A DNA stretch of 64,000 nt. Origin: Spirochaetaceae bacterium. Lineage in GTDB: Bacteria > Spirochaetota > Leptospiria > Leptospirales > Leptonemataceae. Both the position numbers and the translations under genes were made by a program. The stretch lies in assembly GCA_002730875.1 (NCBI GenBank), contig PCBI01000016.1, forward strand, positions 124,001 through 188,000, read 5' to 3'. Positions 1 to 8,160 of the stretch are shown here, one piece after another (position 1 is the first letter of the stretch; each line of letters opens with the position of its first letter). The notes below the pieces were generated by a model. The model was given only the letters and a program-made list of their open reading frames with translations, was not told the origin of the DNA and ran no database searches.

Positions 1-2
1 TG

Positions 3-368
3 GGGCAGGTCATCGCCCTGGAGAAAGGTAAGCCCGGGAATCGCTATATTCTGGCCGGTCACGATGTGTCGTTGCAGCAGTTCTTTGAGCTCCTGGAAAA
101 GGTAAGCGGAGTTTCCGCGCCTTCGCTACGCTTGCCCCGCTTCCTGGTCTATGGCATCGGCTTCATAATGGAAAAAGCTTCGGACTGGTTCACTCACAGG
201 CCGCCCAAAATGACAGTGGATCGGGTTAGACAGAGAGGAAGGAAGAAACTTCTGGACAACTCCAAAATTCGCAGCCTGGGTTTGCAGATCCGTCCCATCG
301 AAGAGACCCTGAAGCGAACCGTGGATTATCACAAAGAAATCCTGGACAAAGCAAACGCCGGCCATTGA
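3..368 (+). CDS. NAD(P)-dependent epimerase/dehydratase (extended SDR), C-terminal part
   Basis: This is the 3' end of a gene that begins left of the window: the frame is open from base 3 and stops at 366-368. The visible start is therefore internal. The residues GNRYILAGHDVSLQQFF match the 'RYIL.G...s~~~~~' segment found late in extended short-chain dehydrogenases of the dihydroflavonol-4-reductase/HpnA type. They are followed by a helical tail with a short hydrophobic stretch. The Rossmann core and the YxxxK site lie outside the window, so the substrate cannot be judged. The family assignment rests on this one segment and the overall tail. Confidence 0.6.
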   Translation, partial: GQVIALEKGKPGNRYILAGHDVSLQQFFELLEKVSGVSAPSLRLPRFLVYGIGFIMEKASDWFTHRPPKMTVDRVRQRGRKKLLDNSKIRSLGLQIRPIEETLKRTVDYHKEILDKANAGH

Positions 369-471
369 GTCGGACAGACGCCCGACCAGGACGGTGGGCC
401 GTTCCTCTTGCAATCCACGATTTGCGCACCTGCGCAGAATAGATATGGAAGCCAGAAGCCAGGGATGTTAA

Positions 472-1503
472 TTGAAACTAAATAGCCCTAACAGGCGAAA
501 GAGATATATGCGCGGTTCGGTCATCCTGTCGGTATTGCTCTTTGCATCCTGTTGCAGCGATCAGAACAAGAACCCAATGCACGGGGACGAAAGCCTGAAA
601 CGGGAACCCGCCCGGACCACGGAGCAGAAGTCCGGCGAAATCTGGTTTCTGGCTCCGCAAGAGGCGGCGATTCTGGTGCGCGAAGGGGGGAAGCTCCTGG
701 ATGCTCGCTTCTATGGTCTGTATTTATTATCCCATGTAAGCGGAGCCCGTTCCATTCACTGGAAGGACTTCTCTGTGGATGGCACAGGCCTTCTCCAATC
801 CATCGAAGATATACGCACCAAGTTGGAGAAGCGGGGCTTCCACAGGGATGATATGATGCTTGTATACGGCGGGGCGCGGGATGGATGGGGCGAAGAAGGC
901 CGGATTGCCTGGATGCTTCGCAGCGCGGGTTATGCAAACTCCTACATCGTCGACGGCGGTTACGAAGCGCTGCATCCTTTTCTGGGTCGGACCTCCGGGC
1001 CCATTCAGGGCGAGCCCCAATTGGCGGGATCGGCCCTATCATCCGACCAGATCTCGAAGCAGAAAGCGCCGGACGAAAGGCTATCCGTATCCATAGAACA
1101 GGTTAAGTCGGGCATGAACTCGGAGGTAGTGATCCTGGATACTAGAGAGAAACGGGAATTCGCCGGGAGCACTCCTTACGGCGAAGACCGGGGAGGACAC
1201 ATACCCGGGGCCGTTCATCTTTATTTCCTGGACTTTATGCAGGAGTCCGGATTCATACTGGATCGCGAAGCAGTAATAGAATTACTCCGAAAACGCATCC
1301 ACGGATTCGACGATTCCAACGATTCCGCAGCCCGAGTGGAAGAAAGGACCTACATTACCTATTGCACAGGCGGCGTTCGCTCCGCTTTCGCAGCAGCAGT
1401 GCTTCGCCACTACGGTATTAATGCCTACAATTATCCTGGCAGCATGTGGGAGTGGTCTTCCCAAAATCCCGCGGACTATCCCCTGGAAACGTCCGGCCCA
1501 TAG
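472..1503 (+). CDS. Tandem-rhodanese sulfurtransferase lipoprotein
   Basis: This is a predicted exported lipoprotein with two rhodanese domains. The basic N-terminus (RRKRY) and a hydrophobic run end in FASC, so Cys27 is the likely lipidated residue. Domain 1 (about 62-170) has the fold motifs LLDAR and VDGGY, but its catalytic loop (about 131-140, VYGGARDGWG) lacks cysteine. Domain 2 (about 205-335) has ILDTRE, GHIPGA and an intact active loop YCTGGVRS with Cys298. This 'inactive + active' layout is usual for two-domain thiosulfate and 3-mercaptopyruvate sulfurtransferases. The start is TTG with AGGGA about six bases upstream; an ATG at 508 would leave a very short signal peptide. The next gene, 24 bases downstream, is a multihaem cytochrome lipoprotein, which suggests a shared periplasmic role in sulfur oxidation or handling (inference). 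Confidence 0.85.
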   Translation: MKLNSPNRRKRYMRGSVILSVLLFASCCSDQNKNPMHGDESLKREPARTTEQKSGEIWFLAPQEAAILVREGGKLLDARFYGLYLLSHVSGARSIHWKDFSVDGTGLLQSIEDIRTKLEKRGFHRDDMMLVYGGARDGWGEEGRIAWMLRSAGYANSYIVDGGYEALHPFLGRTSGPIQGEPQLAGSALSSDQISKQKAPDERLSVSIEQVKSGMNSEVVILDTREKREFAGSTPYGEDRGGHIPGAVHLYFLDFMQESGFILDREAVIELLRKRIHGFDDSNDSAARVEERTYITYCTGGVRSAFAAAVLRHYGINAYNYPGSMWEWSSQNPADYPLETSGP

Positions 1504-1527
1504 GGCGCCTCCCCCTCGAAAGAAAAA

Positions 1528-2901
1528 ATGCAGAATAAGAACATCCGAAACGATCAAAGCAGAAATTCGCACCAATGCAGTAGAGACAATTGCTGGACAG
1601 ACAAAGTCTCCCCACGTGTGGAAGCAAAGCCAAACCCTCGATTGCTTCTGTTGCTGCTGTTGGTCTTCGCCGGAACCTGCAAAGAGCAAAAACCGGACTT
1701 CGTGGAAGTTACGGAAATGTTTCCGGACCAGAAGTGGGCCCTGCCCATGGAGAACCTGAAACCCCTGGATGGTTCGCCGGGCCTCACCGCAAAGGACTGT
1801 TCTACCTGCCACGCCGATCATTATCAGGAGTGGTCCAAATCCACCCATGCCCATGCCCTATCGGATCTTCAATTTCAATCGGAGTTGGCCAAGCCCTCTT
1901 CGCCGGAATGGCTTTGCCTTAACTGCCACATCCCGGTGGGTAACCAGCGGGAGTCCATTGTTAGAAAGCTACGGCAGGGCGATCTACTTCAACCTGTGGA
2001 GGAGCCCAATCCCGAATTTGATCCGGCCATGATGGAAGAAGGAGTAACCTGCGCCACATGTCATCTGCAGGAAAGGGATGGGCGCACTGTAGTCATTGGC
2101 CCCCTCGGTACCGGAAAGGCTCCACATCCGGTGGTACGGGACCGGAAAGCTTTGCAGAATCGATGCCAGGACTGCCACAACGTGAACTATAAAGTGAGCT
2201 CCAGCCTGGTTTGCTTCTTTAACACCGGTAACGAACTGAAATCATCGGAGCTTTCGCACAAAGCCTGCTCGGACTGCCACATGCCCGAAGTCCAACGCTC
2301 CATAGTAAGTCTGGGGAGCGACTATCCCTCGCGATTGTCCCATATGCATTATTTCATTGGAGGAGGCATACCCAAGGAGTTTGCTCTAATGCCCTACCAG
2401 GAAAAGGGCGGCTATCGAAGCGGTCTGGGATTGGAGCTCGTGGATCACTCATGGGATGCGAAGCGCCAGGTGCTCACCTTCTCCGTTGAGATGCGAAACC
2501 TGGACACAGGGCACTTCCTGCCCACCGGGGATCCGGAACGCTTCATTCGAATCACTCTGTCCATACCCGGCGCCACCGGAGCGCCCGAGAAGAGCTATCG
2601 TCTGGGCCAGCACTGGGAGTGGGAGCCCGAAGCGCGACAGATACAGGACAATCGCCTCAAGTCCGGAGAAATTCGCATCTGGCAGGACGAGATCCGGCTG
2701 GCTCGTAAGCCGCACCGGATCAAATTGGAAGCGGTCCACGTTCGCCTGAACGAAAAGAATGCAAACTATATGGAGAAGACTGCCTTTCGCGTGCCTCCAC
2801 CCTACCGGGAGAAAGTGAAGAACCTGCGGAAGCATTATCCAACGAGTCGAATACTTTACAGCGAAGACATTCTACTTCCCATCCCTGGCTCGGATTTGTG
2901 A
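1528..2901 (+). CDS. Five-haem c-type cytochrome lipoprotein
   Basis: Five CXXCH haem-binding motifs are visible: CSTCH (91-95), CLNCH (130-134), CATCH (175-179), CQDCH (213-217) and CSDCH (247-251). They are followed by a beta-rich C-terminal part with HFLPTG (329-334), a motif common in cytochrome c554-like multihaem proteins. A leucine run (39-47) followed by AGTC suggests export and a relaxed spirochaetal lipobox with Cys51. The 38 residues before the leucine run make a poor signal-peptide n-region; a GTG at 1618 would give a more normal leader but has no obvious ribosome-binding site. It lies 24 bases behind the rhodanese gene, probably in one transcript. It likely carries electrons in the periplasm, but the partner and reaction are unknown. 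Confidence 0.85.
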   Translation: MQNKNIRNDQSRNSHQCSRDNCWTDKVSPRVEAKPNPRLLLLLLLVFAGTCKEQKPDFVEVTEMFPDQKWALPMENLKPLDGSPGLTAKDCSTCHADHYQEWSKSTHAHALSDLQFQSELAKPSSPEWLCLNCHIPVGNQRESIVRKLRQGDLLQPVEEPNPEFDPAMMEEGVTCATCHLQERDGRTVVIGPLGTGKAPHPVVRDRKALQNRCQDCHNVNYKVSSSLVCFFNTGNELKSSELSHKACSDCHMPEVQRSIVSLGSDYPSRLSHMHYFIGGGIPKEFALMPYQEKGGYRSGLGLELVDHSWDAKRQVLTFSVEMRNLDTGHFLPTGDPERFIRITLSIPGATGAPEKSYRLGQHWEWEPEARQIQDNRLKSGEIRIWQDEIRLARKPHRIKLEAVHVRLNEKNANYMEKTAFRVPPPYREKVKNLRKHYPTSRILYSEDILLPIPGSDL

Positions 2902-3140
2902 TGGGAAAAAAGGACTTACCAGAACCTCGACAAGGTTAGGAACGTAAGAAGGCGTAACCGGCAATCAGCAATCGTAATTACAGATGTGAAATCCCGGAAC
3001 GGGTTCAGCGTTCAGGGCTCGAGGAGAAGACAGGAGAACACGGGAGTACGCAGGAGACAGCAATGGAGCTTTGAAAAGGCCAGGCACCTGGCATTTCGGC
3101 GCTGCAAGAGGCTTGCAATAGGCTTCTGAAGCGGCGGAGT

Positions 3141-3896
3141 TCAGGAGCCAGGTTCGGTCGTGAAGTTCAGGTTTATGGTCTCTTCGGCCGGCCGGTCTTT
3201 CCAGCCCCTGGGATCCTTGCCCCGAACACTCTGGAAATTCTCCGTGAAAGGGATCTCGATTCGTCCCATGGTCTTTCCGTCGATGTTTCCAATGCGAAAC
3301 AAGGCAGGATCGATTTCTTCGCCCTTAAGAAGAAGCAGGTTCATAACCAGGCCCATGCCCTCGCCCTCGGTCTGATCTCCGTTGGCCATGTAGAAAGAGA
3401 GCAGATCGTCGTAGCTCATCCCTTCCGAGAGTTTTTCGCGAATCCGCGTTTCATCCGCGCCAATAAGATCGGTGTCGTTAAGTACCAGAATGCGAAGCCC
3501 ATCGTCGGTATGATCAAATGTGATGGACGTTTCCAGGCCACGGAGTCGCGCCTTTTCTCCATATTCCCGAATCCATTTCTCGGAAATACTGCCCTTTAGC
3601 TTTTGCATTCCGCTGCGATACTGGTCTGGATCGTTGATATCCAGCCCGAGCCCTTCGAAATAGACCCGTTTGGCATTTGCCTTGGTGGCATTTACCACCA
3701 GTTCCTTGAGACAGGAATACAGAGTGCTTTGCAGGGCTGGATGATGGTGTTTTTTGAGGATAGCAGCAATGACGAAGTCCAGCTGCCGTTCCATGGTGTC
3801 GGTAAGCGAATAGGTCACAAAACGAATCCTTTTGCCCTCATTCACGGCCTGGAGAATCCGCTCCCTGTCTTTTACATCAACGTCGGCGCCTTGCAT
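3141..3896 (-). CDS. Stand-alone HATPase_c (histidine-kinase-like ATPase) protein
   Basis: The 251-residue protein shows the signature of a GHKL/HATPase fold. An N-box lies in ELVVNATKAN (65-74), an acidic G1-type segment DDGLRILVLND at 131-141, and a glycine-rich lid GDQTEGEGMGL at 173-183. No phospho-acceptor His region, sensor, receiver or membrane segment is present. It is therefore not a complete sensor kinase; it may be an anti-sigma-type kinase or a regulator that binds ATP. The start lies in a divergent arrangement with the glycerophosphodiesterase gene, about 90 bases apart. No partner gene such as an anti-anti-sigma factor is next to it. The family call is fairly secure; the role is not known. 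Confidence 0.7.
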   Translation of the reverse strand: MQGADVDVKDRERILQAVNEGKRIRFVTYSLTDTMERQLDFVIAAILKKHHHPALQSTLYSCLKELVVNATKANAKRVYFEGLGLDINDPDQYRSGMQKLKGSISEKWIREYGEKARLRGLETSITFDHTDDGLRILVLNDTDLIGADETRIREKLSEGMSYDDLLSFYMANGDQTEGEGMGLVMNLLLLKGEEIDPALFRIGNIDGKTMGRIEIPFTENFQSVRGKDPRGWKDRPAEETINLNFTTEPGS

Positions 3897-3988
3897 GGCG
3901 GCATTTTGGCCGGACCCGGCAGATTGGCCATATTTTTTCTTTCCAGTACAGAGCCAGAGAATTAGCTAAGCAGCCTGGAGTAACGGAC

Positions 3989-4942
3989 ATGACCAGAAAG
4001 GCATTTATTCGCTATGGTATAGGTTTTGTGGCGCTGGTGATTTCAACCTACCTGCTCACTCTGCTCACTGTAGCTGTGTACAACTCGGGAAAACCGGAAA
4101 GGATTGGCTTTCCCGATTCCATTTTTCAGCCGCCGGCCACGAGTCTCATCTTTGCCCACCGGGGCCTGACCGAGAATACCACCGAAAACACCATCGATTC
4201 CTTTCGAAAAGCGGCAGAACTGGGATCCGATGTATTGGAAACCGATGTGCAGATGACAAAAGACGGCACCGTGGTACTGTTTCACGATCCGGATCTGATG
4301 CGTCTGGCCAGCAGGCCGGAAACTGTTGCCCAGCTGACCCTGGACGAGCTTCGTGCGATCAAGATTCCCGCCGGATGCAAAGAGAATTGCCAGACCATCG
4401 CCACGCTTCAGGAGCTTCTGGATACATTTCCCGAACATCCCACCAACGTAGAAATCAAAGTGAATGACCGGACCCTGGCCAGGAAGGTGGCGGAGCTTCT
4501 GGCGCACAGGCAGGACCGCAAGGACGTAATCGTTGGCAGCGCCCATTCGGAAGCCATTGAAGAATTCAGAAGACATTCCTCCCTGCCCTCATCCGCTTAT
4601 ACAACAGAGGTGATCCACGCTTCCATTTGCTATCTTCTAGATGCACGGTGTAGCTTTTCTTTTCAGGCTTTGCAACTACCCTATAGAAAGAACTCCATAC
4701 TCCCTGCCCTGCGCGCCGAGCCGGAGTTTCTGGAGTATGCGCGCAACCGCGGACTTCGCACCCATTACTGGACCATCAATGAGACCAGCGACATGCAAGC
4801 GCTGCTGGATAGAAACGTGGATGGAATTATGACCGATTTTCCAGGCCGCGCGGTGAAGCTCAAACGTTCCCGACAGGAAGCGGCCACGGACAGGGATTCC
4901 CGGCAAGAACAACCGGTGGACAACGGTGCGCCGGGCCCTTAA
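3989..4942 (+). CDS. Glycerophosphodiester phosphodiesterase, membrane-anchored
   Basis: It hydrolyses glycerophosphodiesters to sn-glycerol-3-phosphate and an alcohol. The GDPD fingerprint is present: AHRG (His57), ENT, LETDVQMTKDG with Glu84 and Asp86, LFHDPD with His99, and VEIK with Glu155. One N-terminal hydrophobic helix (about 9-31) probably anchors it in the inner membrane with the enzyme outside. The SGNH esterase gene starts 11 bases after its stop, so the two are likely co-transcribed and may act together on lipids or their breakdown products. The length of 317 residues is normal for the family. Confidence 0.9.
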   Translation: MTRKAFIRYGIGFVALVISTYLLTLLTVAVYNSGKPERIGFPDSIFQPPATSLIFAHRGLTENTTENTIDSFRKAAELGSDVLETDVQMTKDGTVVLFHDPDLMRLASRPETVAQLTLDELRAIKIPAGCKENCQTIATLQELLDTFPEHPTNVEIKVNDRTLARKVAELLAHRQDRKDVIVGSAHSEAIEEFRRHSSLPSSAYTTEVIHASICYLLDARCSFSFQALQLPYRKNSILPALRAEPEFLEYARNRGLRTHYWTINETSDMQALLDRNVDGIMTDFPGRAVKLKRSRQEAATDRDSRQEQPVDNGAPGP

Positions 4943-4953
4943 CTTGTTTTCAT

Positions 4954-5778
4954 ATGAGCCAGAGATTGGAAGGTTTTCTAGCAGGCGCATCATCTGCGAC
5001 CAACCTTAACCAGAAGAGATGCGTGCATTCCGGACACACCGTGTCCTCAAGAGCCGAGAAGCTTCTAAGACCCGGAAGTCCTGTGAAATCTAGAAGACAC
5101 AGAAAACCGGGCCCGGTGGCAATCCTTCTCTGGGCGCTATTTCTCTTTTCTGTTTCGGCCTGCGAAAAAGAAAAGAAGGTTTCGTCGGATACAGCGCCGG
5201 ACAGCCGCAATGCGCCGGCCATTCTATTTCTGGGCGATAGCCTTACAGCCGGTCTGGGCCTGGAGAAGTATCAGGCAGCCCCGGCTTTGATTCAGAAAAA
5301 GATAGATGAGCAAGGCTGGAACCTGAAGGTCATCAATGGCGGCGTATCCGGGGATACCACTGCCGGAGGGTTGTCCCGGCTGGACTGGTACCTGCGAAAA
5401 GAAAACAACGTTAAGTATTTGATCATCGGGCTGGGCTCCAACGACGGTATGCGGGGACTACCGGTTACGGATATGAAAGAGAATATCCGGAAAATCGTTT
5501 CGCGCACACGAAACTTCGACCCCCAGATCACTATTTTAATGTATGAGCTACAGACTTTCCCGAGCATGGGTCCGGACTATGCGAACCGCTTCAAGCAGGC
5601 GTTTCCGGAACTGGCCAAAGAGCTAAACATAACTTTGATCGACTTCCCGTTGGACGGTGTAGCCGGAAAGGATGAATTAAACCAGGACGATGGAATCCAT
5701 CCAAACGTAGAGGGCACGCGAATCATGGCCGAAAACATCTGGAAGAGCATCGAGCCAATCCTGGCGAAGGATCAGTAA
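4954..5778 (+). CDS. SGNH/GDSL-family lipase or arylesterase lipoprotein (TesA-like)
   Basis: This is a serine hydrolase of the TesA/arylesterase type. The four blocks are visible: GDSL (Ser96), a glycine block at INGGVSGDTTAGG, GSND (Asn163) and DGIHPN with Asp246 and His249. A hydrophobic stretch ending SVSAC points to lipidation at Cys70. In the long form the n-region is about 50 residues, which is too long; a GTG at 5083 (residue 44), preceded by GGAAG, would give an ordinary leader. The true start is therefore uncertain. It follows the GDPD gene closely. The likely substrates are acyl esters or lysophospholipids in the periplasm. Confidence 0.85.
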   Translation: MSQRLEGFLAGASSATNLNQKRCVHSGHTVSSRAEKLLRPGSPVKSRRHRKPGPVAILLWALFLFSVSACEKEKKVSSDTAPDSRNAPAILFLGDSLTAGLGLEKYQAAPALIQKKIDEQGWNLKVINGGVSGDTTAGGLSRLDWYLRKENNVKYLIIGLGSNDGMRGLPVTDMKENIRKIVSRTRNFDPQITILMYELQTFPSMGPDYANRFKQAFPELAKELNITLIDFPLDGVAGKDELNQDDGIHPNVEGTRIMAENIWKSIEPILAKDQ

Positions 5779-5780
5779 CC

Positions 5781-5868
5781 GCAGGCTAAAGCAGGTTTCA
5801 CGATTCCGTAGCGCAGGCTACAGCAGGTTTCACGATTCCGTAACGCAGGCTACAGCAGGTTTCGCGCT
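5781..5868. repeat. Three tandem copies of a 32-bp unit
   Basis: Units begin at 5781, 5813 and 5845, each starting GCAGGCTA, with a period of exactly 32 bases. Copies 1 and 2 differ at only a few positions; copy 3 is cut short at about 5868. Copy 3 contains the stop and last codons of the DUF58 gene, so the two others look like duplications of that gene's 3' end into the gap before the convergent esterase gene. Confidence 0.85.
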
Positions 5869-7193
5869 TTGATTCGCAGATATTCATTTATGATGCCAGC
5901 ATTCAGCTCTTCCGGAAGCGTATCCATGACCAGAACACCACGATTCTTAAGTTTCTGGTGCAATTCCGATTTCCAGAGGAGATAGTCCGCCACGCTGGAC
6001 TGATAAAAGGCCTCATCCACAGAAGTTGGCGGATGATCCAGACTGTGATAGAGGTCCGGAGGATTCAGCGTAACGGCAAAAGGGAGATGTTTACCGCTCA
6101 AAGTACCCAGATAGGCCTGCACCATTTCAGCCGTGCGATCGTCGATAATAGTGGTAAGGAGAATGAGCAGGGTTCTTTTTCGAAGCACGGTGTTTAAGAA
6201 ACGAAAGGCTCCCTCGTAGTCGCTTTCGGTGTAATCCGCTTCCAGATCGTACGCAGCCTGAATGATTTTTTCCCGGCTGTTTCGAGCGGGCTTAACGTAG
6301 CGTAGCACACGGTTTGAGAAGGCCAGAAATCCCACTCGATCCTGCTGCCTTTCCGCCACTGCCGTAAGAAGAAGGGCGCCGTTGATTGCATAATCCAGAT
6401 AGCTCTGTGTTTCATCGGTGGCGGTCATGGTTCGGCCGCAATCCACCAGAAACAGAACGCTCTGGTTACGATTCATTTCGTATTCCCGGACAATGAGTCG
6501 CTGGTTTCGTGCAGTGGCCTTCCAGTCTATGTGTCTGAATTCGTCGTCTCGGGTATAGTCCCGCAGTCTTTCGAATTCCTGATCCCCGCCGCGGCGCCTG
6601 AACTTACGCACGCCCATCAGACCCAGGTGGCTCTTTCGGGCCAGAAGCAGGTAGCGACTGATGGCTTTCAGGTCCGGATACACACGAACGTCCGTTTCGC
6701 AAGAAACAATGTGGATGCGACGCATGAGGCCCAGCAGAGAAAAGCAGGTAAGATAAACATGCCGAAAGGGATACAATCCGCGCCTCGAGATCCGGATCCG
6801 ATAGGACAGGCTGTTGACTCCTCGGCGAAAAACTCCCTGGAATGGCATTCCGTACTGGCGGGCCTTTTCAAATTCATGGTCGGCGAGCTTCACCCGGAAA
6901 CGGCCCTGCAAAGTTCTACGAACATGCACGTCCAGATGAACATGATGCTTGAACCCCTGGGAGAAAATGCGGTCCGTCTTTCTTTCTATTTGAAATCGCT
7001 TCTTTCCCGGGATGGTCATAGCATCCAGAAAGCCCAGTATCCCCCAGAACGACAGGGTACCCAGAATCGCCAGGCGGGCCAGGTCGTAATGGATTCTGTA
7101 GGCGGGCAAAAAGTACAGCACTCCGGCCACCAGAGCCGATAGAGCCGCTATCACCAGCAGGGGATACCAGAAGCGATTCGTAGGAAAGAACAT
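5850..7193 (-). CDS. DUF58 domain protein (MoxR-associated)
   Basis: Two N-terminal membrane helices (about 10-32 and 40-58) precede a beta-rich region. The DUF58 core then carries GDQEFERLRDYTRDDEFRHIDW, followed by a degenerate von Willebrand A-like part starting FLVDCGRTM. The first base after the MoxR stop is separated from this start by a single base, so the genes are certainly linked. In other bacteria DUF58 proteins accompany MoxR AAA+ ATPases and are thought to help metal-dependent assembly or maturation of envelope proteins. The exact target here is unknown. The stop codon lies inside the third copy of a 32-bp tandem repeat. Confidence 0.85.
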   Translation of the reverse strand: MFFPTNRFWYPLLVIAALSALVAGVLYFLPAYRIHYDLARLAILGTLSFWGILGFLDAMTIPGKKRFQIERKTDRIFSQGFKHHVHLDVHVRRTLQGRFRVKLADHEFEKARQYGMPFQGVFRRGVNSLSYRIRISRRGLYPFRHVYLTCFSLLGLMRRIHIVSCETDVRVYPDLKAISRYLLLARKSHLGLMGVRKFRRRGGDQEFERLRDYTRDDEFRHIDWKATARNQRLIVREYEMNRNQSVLFLVDCGRTMTATDETQSYLDYAINGALLLTAVAERQQDRVGFLAFSNRVLRYVKPARNSREKIIQAAYDLEADYTESDYEGAFRFLNTVLRKRTLLILLTTIIDDRTAEMVQAYLGTLSGKHLPFAVTLNPPDLYHSLDHPPTSVDEAFYQSSVADYLLWKSELHQKLKNRGVLVMDTLPEELNAGIINEYLRIKARNLL

Positions 7194-7194
7194 A

Positions 7195-8157
7195 TCAGGT
7201 GCCCGGCACTTCTACGCTTTCCAGAAGACTGCTTACTATGTCGTCCGGCTTCATCCCTTCCACTTCGCTTTCCGGGGTGAGAATCAGCCGATGTCGAAAA
7301 CAGGCTGGCGCCATTTCCTTGATGTCGTCTGCAATTACGTAATCCCGACCATCCATCAAGGCAAGAACCCTGGCTGTTCGAATCAGAGCAATACCGGCTC
7401 GGGGCGAGCAGCCCAGTTGCACCTCGATTCGGTTTCGACTCTCCCGGACCAGGCGGTTCACATACTCTATTATGCTTTCGGATAGGGTTACTTTTTCACA
7501 GATCTCCATGGTCTGCCGCACTCCCTTCGCATCCATTATTGGATCCAGTTTTTCCGGTTGCGGCTCCCCCTGGCCGGCATGCTGGAAGTAGATCTTTTGC
7601 TCTTCCTGTAGCGACGGGTAATCAATGAACAGTTTGACCAGGAAACGATCCAGTTGGGCTTCCGGCAGGTTGTAGGTGCCTTCGGATTCTACGGGGTTCT
7701 GGGTTGCCATGACGAAGAATGGCTCATCCACCTGGAAGGTACTGTTGTCCACAGTGATGGTTCCTTCTTGCATGATCTCCAGCAGCGCCGAATGAGTCTT
7801 GGCCGGCGCCCGGTTGATTTCGTCGGCCAGAAGAAGATTCGTAAACACAGGACCGCGATAGAATACAAACTTCTGCTCTTTCTGGTCGTAAATATGAGAT
7901 CCTGTAATGTCCGAAGGCATTAAGTCCGGCGTAAACTGGATCCTGTTAAAATCGCAGCCAAGCAAACTTCCCAGGGTTCGCACCAGCAAAGTCTTACCGA
8001 GACCGGGTACGCCCTCAATGAGGGCATGTCCGCCGCCAAATAGAGCGGCCAGGATTCCGCGAATCAACTCCTCCTGCCCTACGTATACCCGGGACATCTG
8101 CTCTTTCAGTCTTCGTATTGTATCGCGCATCTGCGCCTGTTGCTGTTCGTCTAGCAT
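7195..8157 (-). CDS. MoxR-family AAA+ ATPase
   Basis: This is a chaperone-type ATPase. Walker A is GVPGLGKT (49-56) and Walker B is LLLADE (108-113), followed by INRAP; the sensor segment ATQNPVE and the arginine region LPEAQLDRF are also present. The length of 320 residues is typical for MoxR. It sits between the DUF4350-like gene (three bases upstream) and DUF58 (one base downstream). This arrangement is shared by many envelope-associated MoxR operons. By family it probably remodels or activates partner proteins that contain VWA-like domains. Confidence 0.93.
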   Translation of the reverse strand: MLDEQQQAQMRDTIRRLKEQMSRVYVGQEELIRGILAALFGGGHALIEGVPGLGKTLLVRTLGSLLGCDFNRIQFTPDLMPSDITGSHIYDQKEQKFVFYRGPVFTNLLLADEINRAPAKTHSALLEIMQEGTITVDNSTFQVDEPFFVMATQNPVESEGTYNLPEAQLDRFLVKLFIDYPSLQEEQKIYFQHAGQGEPQPEKLDPIMDAKGVRQTMEICEKVTLSESIIEYVNRLVRESRNRIEVQLGCSPRAGIALIRTARVLALMDGRDYVIADDIKEMAPACFRHRLILTPESEVEGMKPDDIVSSLLESVEVPGT

Positions 8158-8160
8158 TCT

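Noticed and set aside
2902..3140. Gap with repeated CAGGAGA-like words
   Set aside because: The repeats are short and irregular; no RNA gene or ORF was recognised.
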